A stretch of DNA of 64,000 bases from contig JADNRZ010000024.1 of NCBI GenBank assembly GCA_015501605.1, positions 310,001 to 374,000 of the forward strand, in the 5' to 3' direction. Below, one piece after another: positions 22,769 through 33,840 of the stretch; the stretch's first letter is position 1, and each line of letters starts with the position of its first letter. The stretch comes from Panaeolus papilionaceus. Its lineage: Eukaryota; Basidiomycota; Agaricomycetes; Agaricales. The notes beneath the pieces are model-generated. The model saw nothing but the letters and a program-made list of their open reading frames with translations, was not told the origin of the DNA and did no database searches. Made by a program: the position numbers and the translations under genes.

Positions 22769-24440
22769 AATAGGTTTATTCCACATTTTGATTTCCGTTG
22801 ATGACCACTGCGCACACATACCCTCGTTTTCGTCATTTGTGACGATTTCACCGACCCATCGCGCGCCCGCCTCCGCCATGGTATCGGGATTACTCTCCCG
22901 CCCGCAAGCTGTCAGCCTGTCACACACCAACAATTACCACATCATATTGCACCTCGTCATGCATTTGACGCTCAGCCAACACATATCACACCTCCATTCC
23001 TTTTCTTCTTGCTTCATGTATTCAGAATCCTATTTCTCTGTTTTTCTTTCTGGTTTCATATGCTAATTTCTGCGTTTCTTCTTTCTTTTCTGCTCGCTTT
23101 TCATTCACTGCTAGTCACTTTATGTACATTTCTTTCTCATTTTGTAGTTACTATATCGTCTGTACGCCACCTCACCATGAAAATTGGATTATTTTTGACT
23201 CCCCAGTCGTCCTCCAGTCGTATCTCGTAACCACCATCGTTGGCTTTCGTAGCTAGTCCAGTCGCTGCGATCATCGGTTTTTATCCCAGTTAATCCCACT
23301 CGGCTCTTGTATCTCTCCCTGTTGTCTAGCGTAGTCCTCGTCGACGTTTTCCTCCGTTCTATCCGTTCCAGCTTCGTATACCTTGTAGTTCCACTCCTCA
23401 GCATCGCCGTCGCCAACGTGAACATCCTTCCATTCTCTCAATCACGCTCTCTTAACCACAGCTCTCCGGACCCTACGATCTTGCATCATCATCCTCACCG
23501 TGCCCCTTCCATCCACCGTCATATTTTATTTTCGTTTTGTACCCATTCGTAATCCCACCGTTGAGCGCTCATCAGCGCATCATACTCGTCATGTACATAA
23601 AATAATTCGAGCGGAGTGCTCGCTACCCCTCATGGTGCCCATCGCAGGATGACTTGGGCCTCAGAAATCGAGGAACACAGCTGATCCTATGCCTACGACC
23701 TTGATATCCGACACTTACTGATCATGTTTCAATCTTTCAACTGCCGTCTACTTCTACTAATCGCTGAAGCCCACCGCTGGAGCTCTTTCGAGATGCAACC
23801 ACCAAATATTGAGATGAACCCAATTATTATCGGCATCCCCGGCATCAATTCCCAGCCAAGTATTTGCGCACGACGCACAGACCATGCTCGCGTGTCTCTG
23901 TTGTCTCTTCCCGTCAACTTCTCTCTCTCTGTTGTTGCCGCTGGATGATTCAGCGCTACTACTTGTACTTCCAAACCAATCTGGGTCTATAATGCTTCAG
24001 CTGTAACTCTGGACATGATGCTTCAGTTACACTAGTAGAACATCAGCGTTGACGATGACTTTTATTATTTAAATTAATGGTGAGTTTATCCTCTGTGTGT
24101 CGTCCTCCAGCTCACGAGCTAACAACATTTGTAGTACAGTCCTGTTATCTTTATTTCATTGAATCCATATGATGGTTTCCAACGAATGTCAACGCACAGG
24201 AATGAGTTTGTTGCGCCCACAACCATGGTCAACCACACTGTTCAGCTGTCGGTTCTGTTTTTTCTCGTTCATCCAGCCACGCTCACAGCGATGATCTGGC
24301 TCGAGTTTTTTTTTGCTGCTTTTCGGCTGCGTGTCGCTGCAGGGTGTGGATTCAAGAGTCGTACATATCACAGGTGAAAAAACGCTAACGGAACGAGGAT
24401 TTCAAGCCAGTTTGAACTCTTTTCACCACTGGCGTCCAGA
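22769..24440 (+). other. N3-T3 intercistronic region
   Basis: Aligns with 50960-52560 (behind N6). Contains the small hydrophobic frame beginning with TTG at about 23307 (YLSLLSSVVLVDVF...), a frame reading MFQSFNCRLLLLIAEAHRW at 23724, and intron-like sequence (ATGGTGAGTTTATCC ... TTTGTAG, 24075-24135). These may be untranslated exons or the unrecognised 5' end of T3. No firm gene. Confidence 0.4.
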
Positions 24441-26875
24441 AGTTATCATCGTCGCTCTCCTTATCCTTACCCTGGCGCCCTTCTGCTTTACATCCCTCTC
24501 AAACGTCTATTATTACGCCAAGTGCTCTCCCTGCTTATCACCGTCGTAAAAGCTTGCCAGAGTTTTTTGGTCGAGGACAATGACCCCTTGATCGCATACT
24601 CTCCTCCTTGTCTCCGCTCAGAGGTCATGAGGCCCTTGGATACGGGAGGTCGTCATACAGTCGTCGTTGATTCTGGGGTTGTAGCAAATTTCATTTTTAC
24701 AGGTGTGTATACCTCTCTGCTTCACTTCATTGAGGATTGTGCGGGGCTGGCGTGGTTATCTCTTTCTCTTGATTGAAGATTTTTCTTTTTCCTTACCTTA
24801 CCTTTTTTTGTCTTAATATCGCTCTAGTCGCTAACTAATTTCTCCTCCCCTCTGATTAAGGCGTCTGCATCCAATTCTTGTCCACCCTCTGGCCAACACC
24901 CCTCTCCACCTCGCTGTCCGTTGAGCCGTCCGCGTCAACCTCCAACATCACAATTCGCCCGTTGACGTTGATGGTGGGGAGACTGCGTGTGGAATCGGGT
25001 GAGCCGCAGAATGGGGAACATACATTGATTATTGGGGCGTGGACGGGGAAAGGTGTTGCTGTTGTTCATACCTTGATGTGAGTCGTTTTTCTTTGTCCTT
25101 CACCCTTTGCATGAAGACTTGTGATTGTGCGTTGCGGGTTTGAAAAAAGTGTCATGTTGATTTGACGATATTGTTCAGCCTTTCATTAGACTTTTGTATT
25201 CATCCAATGCGGTCTACCTGTTTTGGATTGGTTGGAATGATGTTGGACGTCGGTGACGTTGACGGTAATGTTGTTGTTCCATCAATCGTCAATTGCGTCG
25301 CTTTCATCCATTTCTTCTCCTCCCAGCCTTTCATGTCTTCAATTCGACTCAATGGCGGGGTTTCTATTTCATGTTCTTCATAACGTCCTCAATTCAACAC
25401 AACGCGACTCTGATGCTCATTTCTACTCTACTCATTTACCTGCTGTGTTCTTTCGCCCATTTAGCCTCTGGTTGAGTCGCTTTCCCTTCTCATTCCTTCT
25501 CGTTTCCCTCCCTACCTTTTGATTTGTTGCATGCGCCCCGACTGAATCGTGTGTTACTTGGTATTCTTGGATTTTACAGCGTTCAAATTGGGTCTTGTCT
25601 CTCTGTTTCATTCGTCCATGCGTTTATCTAATCGTTCACTCTCGTTCGCTTAACCACTCACACATGCTCGTCCTCCCCTTACCTCTATTTTTTTCACTTA
25701 TTTCTACCTTCTACGCGCGCATATACTAACCCAAACTTTCACCCCTATCGATATACAGATACGCAGCTCTCGACTCCTCTGACCTCCCTAACTCCCTGCT
25801 CCCATCACCCCCGCCACTCGCTCCTCAACCCTCCACTCCATCCCCTCAGCTACCCAATTCGCCTCCACAGTGCCCAAAACTACAAAAAGCACACAGACGA
25901 GCCTGAGTACAACGCAGAGCGTGGTGTGCGCGATGTTTGGGTTGGGGTGGGGGGTGGTGGTATCGGAGGAGAAGGAAGACGGGGATAGATAGTGTTATTA
26001 GTGAGGATGGGGACGGAATGGGGACGGGGGTTGAACGTTGAATGGCAGTGGGAGAGGAGCGAGAGCAATGGAACCTGAGGGGATGGGTTCGTCGCAGATG
26101 GAGATGAGCAATGTGTTGGTCCTGTCTCTGTGCTCGCTATGCCTGCTTCTATCTCCACCGATTCCGAGTCTAAGGATGAGACAGCCAACCCCACGGAACA
26201 TCCAATTCCAGTCACCGCCAGTCTAAACCACGCCCATGGGGGTTGCGGACACGACTTTCAATAGAGCTAAGCTCTCCGGATGATGATGACGCGCCGCCTC
26301 TCATCACACTATCCAACCACTGTTCGTCGTCTTCGTCATCCCCCAATCCCGCTTCGGGGTCAGGATCGGGATCGGGGAGCACGTCGCCACCTGGACGAAT
26401 GCGACCTGCACTCCCGATTCCTGCGAAGAGGGCTTCTGCACAGGGAAGTGGTATGAACATGGCAGGAACACTGGTGAGAGGAGGGCTGAGTACGATCCCC
26501 AATGGACAGGGACTGGGAAAGCCTTCAGTGCCGCAGAAGGTTTATCGGCCGTCGTCGTTGAATCCTAATCTACATTCGGTTGTGAATGAAGGGGACTTGG
26601 GTAGTAGACATTCTACGACGTCGAGTTTGAGCGCGACGAGTTCGGGGAGTGGGAGTCAGAGGGCGTTGGTCAAGTCGCCAAGTGTGCCGATGAAACTGAT
26701 CAGAGTGGTACCTAGGGTACCATCTCAGACAATACCTACGAGTTCAACAAGCCCGACCAATCCGATGAGTCCAGTGCCACCTACGAGGACACAGCAGCAG
26801 AGAAGTAGGAGAAGGTCCACACAGGGTGCGAGGATAAGTGGGAGGAGGGTGGATGGGGAGGGGGATGAGCAGTGA
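24441..26875 (+). pseudogene. T3: putative type I membrane protein gene, probably frame-broken
   Basis: A hydrophobic stretch (ALLILTLAPFCFTSLS) near 24450-24510 could be the signal peptide. Ectodomain exon about 24551-24702 reads CQSFLVEDNDPLIAYSPP to FIFTG. After a 158-nt intron (24703-24860) the exon 24861-25077 reads VCIQFLSTLWPTPLS to NGEHTLIIGAWTGKG. Compared with T5 it lacks 14 nt before NGEHTL. After a long region of about 680 nt come the Ser/Thr stalk and hydrophobic segment (25800-25980), where the frame shifts inside the membrane span and a further TGA is met near 26037. The tail (26243-26875) is open to the end: PLITLSNHCSSSSS, a GSGSGSGSTSPP run, PIPAKRASAQ, then a basic Ser/Arg-rich end (QQQRSRRRSTQ). 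Best-preserved tail in the window, yet the span looks broken. Confidence 0.5.
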
Positions 26876-27270
26876 CGTGCATCGAGTTGATGATTTCTCC
26901 CTTTTGTGTTTTTGATTGGACGTTTAGATAGAAGGTCTATTGTTGGCTCGTGTGTTTCTTTGACGTTTGATTGAACGTTGATTTCAACTTCTGGCTTGGA
27001 TTTTGTTTTGTCTATCTGTTCGCGTTCTCGTTCGCATTCGCATGGAATTTCCTATTTCTTTATTTCGTACATTCATATCTTTCTATGCCCTTTTTTTGCG
27101 TCTTCACATTCTCCTTCCTCATCGTGCCGTATCCACACCTTATTCCTCCTTCGTCCCCTTTCCCTAAACTATTCAATGCAACGCACTGTATATCCTCTTA
27201 TCTCTTTCCTCATGACCCCATTCGATTCAATATTACACTCTATTCCTATGCACACCCACCCAATACATTT
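26876..27270 (+). other. T3 3' flank
   Basis: Matches 55066-55470 behind T6 almost base for base. No gene. Confidence 0.55.
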
Positions 27271-27794
27271 GAATGATCCTGGACGCAGGACAGGATCAGC
27301 TTTTTGTGTCACGTGAGCGTGCTAGCACTTCACAATCATCGCGCGTCTCGTCTCTCTACCTTTACTATCACCTCTCCGTATACCCGAGCATCGTTTCGGT
27401 GCTCTATTCTTTCATTTATTTATTCTTATTTTAACCTACCACACTGTCAATGTCTATTCAAGCTGGAACCCATTCTCACTCTGGATACTCACTGCTCACA
27501 TCAACTCTTCCAGCTCTGCCAGCACACACGTGTTCTCAATGTCTTACTGCTATCGCTGGGGCTCATCTCATCTTCTACGCGTGCTCGTCTTTAATTTACC
27601 TGTGGTCAACTTCTTGCTGGTCTCGCACTCGCTTACCCAGATTCTGGTTTACTTCATGGTATCCAATGGATACGTCACTGCATGCAACGCGCACAAACTC
27701 GGCAACAACCAACCTTATTAACACCAATGTCAATCTCGTCAAATGTCTTCCTCCCGCGGAAGCCCTACACTAACATCTGCATCCTTCTTTCAGC

Positions 27795-27934
27795 CTTTAC
27801 ATCTTTACGATGACCCCTTTACATCGCTATGATGACCCGTCACATCTTCACGATGACCTTACATCTTTATGATGACCTTTACATCTATATGATGATACCT
27901 TACATCTTTATGATGACTTCTATGTCCTTGTGAC
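27795..27934 (+). repeat. Minisatellite, 18-20 bp unit
   Basis: About seven imperfect copies of TTTACATCTTTATGATGACC in a row inside the 1.2-kb insertion. Confidence 0.8.
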
Positions 27935-28007
27935 AACCACACACACCTATACACCACTACAATATTCCCCTCGCATTCCTATAATGCATCTCCATCAACC
28001 ATATACT

Positions 28008-28023
28008 CCCCCCCCCCCCCCCC
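28008..28023 (+). repeat. Mononucleotide run of 16 C
   Basis: Uninterrupted C run after ATATACT; assembly length may be unreliable here. Confidence 0.9.
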
Positions 28024-28472
28024 TATCACACTTCCTATGTTATGGTTCCTATAATGGACCGCTCACTGCTCCTGGATATTCCTATACCATGTCACTACCT
28101 ACACTCAATTTATCCAACCTTTACCCGACTTTCATGTGTGCCTCGTATGCTGCAATTCATTTACCCTCCATGTTTAACATTATTCATTCATCAAGCTTAA
28201 TCAGATATCCCACCGTTTTGGATATGTATGTTCTTTCATCACCTCCACTTCGCATTCACACGCTTGCATCTTAGGGAGAGGCGACTTCAACCGCCATTGG
28301 GGGTGAGCCGTTGTCCTTCGGCGGCTGGGCGGTTGCACTCGCATTTGGGGTGCATCCGTCCTCGTCCATCGGCTCTCGCCCCGGCGAAGGGGTTGACTCT
28401 TTGGTCACCCCTTCTGCCTCTCCCACATTCATACCTACCTCCCTCAACTGGCAAGCGGAGTGGAAAACAAAA

Positions 28473-29137
28473 ATACATTTATGGCACTCACGCGTCTATC
28501 CCGCCGCCACCACCAGTACTACAGCTACAACCATCCCCTCTGTCCGCGCTAACGCTGGCGTTTTCATTTCCAACCCAATTTATAAAATTCGTCATTCAAT
28601 CCATTATATACATCATTTTTCGTTTCGATGTTTTCGATATGTCATGTCTTGCTTATTCCCTTGCCTTGCCTTGGCCTCACAGTTTTAAAGTTGAAATCGA
28701 GTTTTAGAATTTAGATTGCTTTATACTCGGATTTTGTTCAATACATATATATTTTATTTGTCACCTCATTTTTGCAAGTATGATAAGATACCAATATGAA
28801 TACGCATCATCGTCCCCTTTCCTTGTTTTCTTTAATTCTGGGTGGAGCGTCGGGTCATTCGAGCAGTGGGAGCGAGCGCATAAGGGCGTAGGGCTGTGAT
28901 GACTGTTGGTGCCGGAGAAGGTGTTTTAGTCTAGGCCGTCACCTCTTATTTACAATACGAATTCGAGCGTGGGGGCGAGTATTAGTGAGGCAGTGAGTGT
29001 GTGTGTGGATGGATGGATTGGTGCGAGTCTTTAGATACACGTGCGTGGCGATGTCTGTCAAGTTCCAGCTTTGTGACGTGCAGTGCATTGACGTTTCCGC
29101 AAACACATTGACAAGCACCGCATTGGCACATAGAGCT
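28473..29137 (+). other. Upstream region of N4
   Basis: Nearly identical to 55484-56137 upstream of N7, including the motif TTGACGTTTCCGCAAACACA. No gene seen. Confidence 0.55.
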
Positions 29138-29144
29138 TATATAT
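29138..29144 (+). promoter_or_regulatory. TATA box of N4
   Basis: TATATAT 75 nt upstream of the ATG at 29213, in a block identical to N7. Confidence 0.5.
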
Positions 29145-29212
29145 CGTCCTAAAACGAACACATCGTAGAAGACCCCAATTTACTTCTCTCCTACGCCACG
29201 GCGCCTCGTAAC

Positions 29213-32023
29213 ATGTCGGTGACAGGACCACGAACATTCATCAACAATCCCACATACATCGTCCACAACAGCGTCAGTCGTGATTCTCACTGTAAGCATC
29301 TGACGCTATCGACCACTCGAATGTACCAGTGACATGAATATTTTTCCTAGCGTTTCGGCTGCTCCATGACCAGGTGTGCGTTGCAGCATACGACAACTCA
29401 GATGAGGTGGACCAAATGAAATGCTATCCTGGTACTCGGACACTCCTCCTGGAACGACTGGAGAACTGGCTAGCTGCACCAGGCAACGCCGCGCGTCTGC
29501 TGACATGGCTTGACGGACCGATGGGGTCTGGCAAAACGGCTGTCGCGAGAACGATGGCAGAGCGCGTGTCCGCCATCAACAAACTCATCGGCGTCTTCAT
29601 TTTTCGGAGAGGACAACCTGGGAGGAACGATGCCACGCGCTTTGTGGCTACTCTCGCATATCAGATGGCCCTATCCATTCCCCACGTACGCCCGTATATC
29701 GAAGAAAAGCTTAATCATGATCCCTCTGTCCTTCAACAATCACTCTCTCGGCAACTTGACGCGCTCATACTGGAACCCCTTCGACATATGCGATCTCAGC
29801 ACCCCGATATCGACCCTACAACGCATGCGAACCTCATCATCGTGGATGGATTGGACGAGTGCGGTGCGGACCAGGAATCGGGGAGGGAGGAAATGCAGAC
29901 CAGAGTCTTGGATCTCCTGCATCGCCTCGCTTTATCGCAGGACGTGCTTCCCTTTGCCATTCTGATACACAGTCGACCCGAGAAGCACATCAAGAACTGG
30001 TTCTGTCTGGAAGGGCACGAGAAGATGACGAATCGGTTAACCCTCGATGCGTCGTATCTACCGGACGATGATATCCGATTTTTTGTCACTCAGAGCTTCC
30101 TCGCAATCCTCGATAAACATCCTAGTCGAGAACTTCTACCGCCCGGATGGCCCTACAAAGTAACAGATCCTGATGGCGTCGCTTGGAAACCCATTGAGAC
30201 TCTTGTGCGCCGTTCCTCGGGGCAGTTCATCTATGCCGCCGTCGCCATGAAATTCATCGAATCTCAGCATTGTCGCCCCGATAAGCGTCTTCTTTCTGTC
30301 CTCTCGTCCAACGATCATCATTCTCCCGATGCGCCAAATGCCATTATCGACTCCCTCTATGTTCAGGTTTTGAATTCTACTGACGACCACGAGACTGTGA
30401 AACACATTTTGGCATTCCAGAACATTGCGTATGAGAAGCATGATCTTCGACCCGTCCCACTTGCCAGAATTTTATCTGTGTTTTCTATCTCGGAGCAGGA
30501 TTTTCACCATTCTCTACAGCAGTTGGAATCGCTGCTGACCCCCCTGACCCCGCGGAGGCCTTTCCTCAAATTTCATCATTCATCATTTGGTGAATTTCTA
30601 GCAAACCCCACTCGCTCAGCGGCTTGGTTCATTGACTACAACCATTATTGTTCTCATTTTGCGCTGCGTGCGCTGGGCCTATTTCGCAATGGTAGGTATC
30701 ATAACAACTTGAAGACCCTGAATGTTCACACCACAACGTACTTGCTTCCAGAAACATATATTGGCGCACAGATATCTTTCCTTCGCCTCTTGTCTCGTTT
30801 TTTATGGTTCAGCTACTTTGAAGTGTCAACTGAGGCGCACCAAGAACTGCAGTTTTTTTGTGACTTTCCTAACTCGTCATATGGTGCATCTGTTGAACGC
30901 TTCCTCTCTCAAGTGTCACTCAGCACCTTCATTCAGCTAGCAAGATGGATTGTCCCTCTCCGGGCTGACTTTCCTAATTCAAATCCAGGATACACATTAT
31001 TCCGCCATCTTGCCGCATTGATAAAACCGCACATACAGCCCCACCTCAAAGATCCGGATTCGTTCGCTCGTTTCCTCTGTTGGGCCACCTATGTCCCAGG
31101 TAGCAGATTGCCAACTCGTACGTGCGATTCACTTGTTTTCTCGGTCGGGTATTGATTCACAAATGCAATAGAGGGCCACATAAATCCTCCGTCCAACCAT
31201 CGCTGGCGTCATGACTTTCGTCGTATTGTGCTTGTCATAACAGTGTTGTCAGACGATCCACGTGCCTCTCTGCTCCTTTGCGACAGGGAATTATGCATCC
31301 TGTTCTCCATTCCCTCAATGAAGTTCCTGTGCGATGCATTGCTCATTGTCCTCAAGACAGTGGAGCTCAGCCTTCGGGATACTAGGAGGCAAGTCTAGAC
31401 GCCACGCTCCTAGGTCTCCAATGACCTTGCTGATCCATGTTTTACTGTGACTCTTTTATGATCAGGTGGAAACACCCAGCGGTCAATTCCGGCAAGTGGT
31501 GGAAGGGACCTCGTGACAGAGCAATTTTCAGGAATATTTTTGCGGGAATGGACGCCACGGTCTCCCCCGATGTTTGGATTTATGCCCTGGATTGTGAGCA
31601 TACGTTTCCAGATGATTTTCGTACCCACATCCAAAAGTTTCTTGTGAGGTATTTTTGCTTTGGGCCGTTTTCTCATGCTGATCCGCTGTTCAGAAATTTG
31701 GTAATGGATTCTACAATCAGAGAAACACATTTCGATACCTTCATAACCCACAATGCCTTCAGGACTCAGCAGTTCCGTCATCCCTCGACTTCGCCCTAGC
31801 AGAATGCACCTGGAATGTCGACTTCCGGCAGGGATGGGGGTGTTGCCGGTTTCTACGGAACTATCACTACCCTCAGATCCTGATACCCAGTATTCCAGAG
31901 CTTGCAGTGTATCTGAAAGATCACGACGATGGTAGATGTTTTTCCGACCCACCCATCCCTGTAAAGGCAGCGTTGTGTTCCTGCGGTTGGGTTGATTTTA
32001 TTCCGTTGACTACAGATGTTTAG
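29213..32023 (+). CDS. N4: NACHT-domain STAND NTPase, intact (C-type first exon)
   Basis: Exons 29213-29291, 29351-30691, 30752-31117, 31172-31388, 31466-31643 and 31694-32023 give 836 residues. Exon 1 codes for the 26-residue C-type start (MSVTGPRTFINNPTYIVH...). Walker A GPMGSGKT at 82-89, Walker B LIIVDGLDEC near 188-197, then HSRPEKHIKNWF. The intron at 30692-30751 is 60 nt with no stop, so an unspliced product would stay in frame with 20 more residues, unlike N1, N3, N5 and N6, where it is 61 nt and breaks the frame. The intron at 31389 has a GC donor. The promoter, exon 1 and the NACHT start are nearly identical to N7, while the rest is closest to N1, N3 and N5. No lesion seen. Confidence 0.9.
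31389..31465 (+). other. GC-AG intron of N4
   Basis: Donor AG|GCAAGT, 77 nt, conserved position. Confidence 0.75.
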
Positions 32024-33840
32024 AATGGGTTTGTTCCATATTTTGATTTGTGTTGATGAGCATCGCGCACACATACCCTTGTTCTCGTTATTTTGGACAA
32101 TTTCAGCGACCCATCGCGCACGCGCCTACGCTATGGCATCAGGATCACGCTCACGCACGCAAGCTTTCACAAATTTGTGAATCGCCAACCATTCCCGCAT
32201 CTTATCGCATCTCGTAACACATTCATCCGACCCTCAACCACCACATCTTGCACCTCAATCTCCTTCGTCCTTACTTCATGTATTCAGAATCTCTTTCCTC
32301 TGTTCCTCTGCTTTGTTTCATATGCTAATTTCTGTCTTTCTTCTGTCCTTCTGCTCGCTTTTTCATTCACTGCTGGTGACTTTATATACATATCTTTCTC
32401 ATTTTGTAGTTACTATATCGTCTGTACGCTACCTCTCCATCAGAATTGGATCGTTTTTGACTCCCCAGTTGTCCTCCAGTCGTATCTCGAAACCACCACC
32501 CTTGGCTTCCGTAGCCAGTCCAATCACCGCGGTCATCGGTTTTCGTCCTAGTTAGTCCCACTCAGCTCATGTATCTCTCAGTGTTGGCTGGCGTCGCCCT
32601 CGTCGACGTTTTCTTCACTTCTATCTGTTCCGACTTCGTACACCTCGTAGTTTCCCTCCTCAGCATCGCCGTCGCCAACATGCATCGTCTCAATCACCCT
32701 CTCCTGACCACAGCGCTCCGGACCCCACGACCTTGCACCATCACTTTCACCCCTCCATCCACCGTCTCATTTTGTTTTCGTTTTGTTCCCATTCGTAATC
32801 CCAGTGTTGAGCGCTCATCAGCGCATTGTACTCTACTAGTCACGTAGATATAACGATTCGAGCGGACTCCTGTGGTACCAATCCCAGGATAACTTGGGTC
32901 CCAGAGATCGACGAACGCTGCTGAGCCTATACCATACGTGCTTCTCGTGTTTCATTCAACTTTTCAAACGCCGCCTGCTTCTAAAAAGAAATGATTATTA
33001 TTATTATCGGCATCGACGGCATTAATTCTCACAGCCAAGTATTTGCGCACGACGCACAGACCATGTTCGCGTCTTTCTTTGCTTGTCTCTTGCCATGAAC
33101 TCCTCTGAGCTTCTTTGCTGCTGGGGCTGGATTCTTCAGCGCTATTGCTTGCATTTCTAAATTAACCTGGGTCTATAATGCTTTCAGCTGGAACTCTGAA
33201 CACGATGCTTCGGCTTCACTAGTAGAACGTCAACGTTGACGATGGCTTCTATTATTTAAATTAATGGTGCGTTTATCCTCTGTCTGTCGCCCTCCAGCTC
33301 ACGAGCTAACAAAAATTGTAGTACAATTTTGTCATCTTTATTCATTGAATCCATATATGCCGTCACAGATATACAGTCTTTTGAGGGGCCGTTTCCAGTG
33401 AATGTCAACGCAAGCAAACGAGTTTATCGCGCCACACATCCATGCTCAACCACACTATCGACGTGCATACTCTCAAATACCAATTTTGATAGAAAGGGTT
33501 AGGTATCCCTTGTGCCACAATCCGCGAAGACACACGAAAAAATCAATCCCACACCATTGGCAATGTAGTGTGGGTTGTGCTTGTCGCGTTTGAAATATGA
33601 TAACCCTGTTCCGTCGGCATCCTGGCTGACGTCCAATTTTCAGTTTAACCGTGTTCATTTGTCGGTTGTATTGTCCCTCAGTCATCTAGCTATGCCCACA
33701 GCGATGATCTGGCTCAAGTTTTCATGCTGCTTTTCGCCTGCGTCGCTGCCGGGTCTTTAAAATCAGAACCGTAACGTATCACGGATAAAACAACGCCAGG
33801 GGAGGGAGGTTTTCAGGCCACTTTTCACTCTTTTCACCAC
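32024..33840 (+). other. N4-T4 intercistronic region
   Basis: Same layout as the N1-T1 region. It has an ATG-initiated hydrophobic frame at 32569-32847 (92 residues, MYLSVLAGVALVDVFF...) and the poly-Ile run from ATT repeats near 32990-33040. It may be UTR; no assigned gene. Confidence 0.4.

Larger units (their letters stand above)
27271..28472. other. Insertion of about 1.2 kb absent from the sister cassette
   Basis: Flanks CCCAATACATT (ending 27270) and ATACATTTATG (from about 28473) are adjacent in the T6-N7 spacer (near 55470). The insert carries a CA/GATGAC minisatellite, a 16-C run and a GC-rich end (28270-28420). No long open frame or clear terminal inverted repeat. Because the empty site already holds ATACATT twice, no new target duplication can be claimed. 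Confidence 0.6.

Noticed and set aside
27795..27934. Possible CRISPR-like array
   Set aside because: Units of 18-20 bp lie end to end without unique spacers, in a fungal context; it is a minisatellite.
28287..28478. GC-rich segment as an rRNA or tRNA fragment
   Set aside because: No cloverleaf, no conserved rRNA motif; it belongs to the insertion at 27271-28472.
29796..30089. Minus-strand frames of 60-180 codons inside every N gene
   Set aside because: They recur at the same place in each copy because the N coding strand is conserved; they have no family signature.
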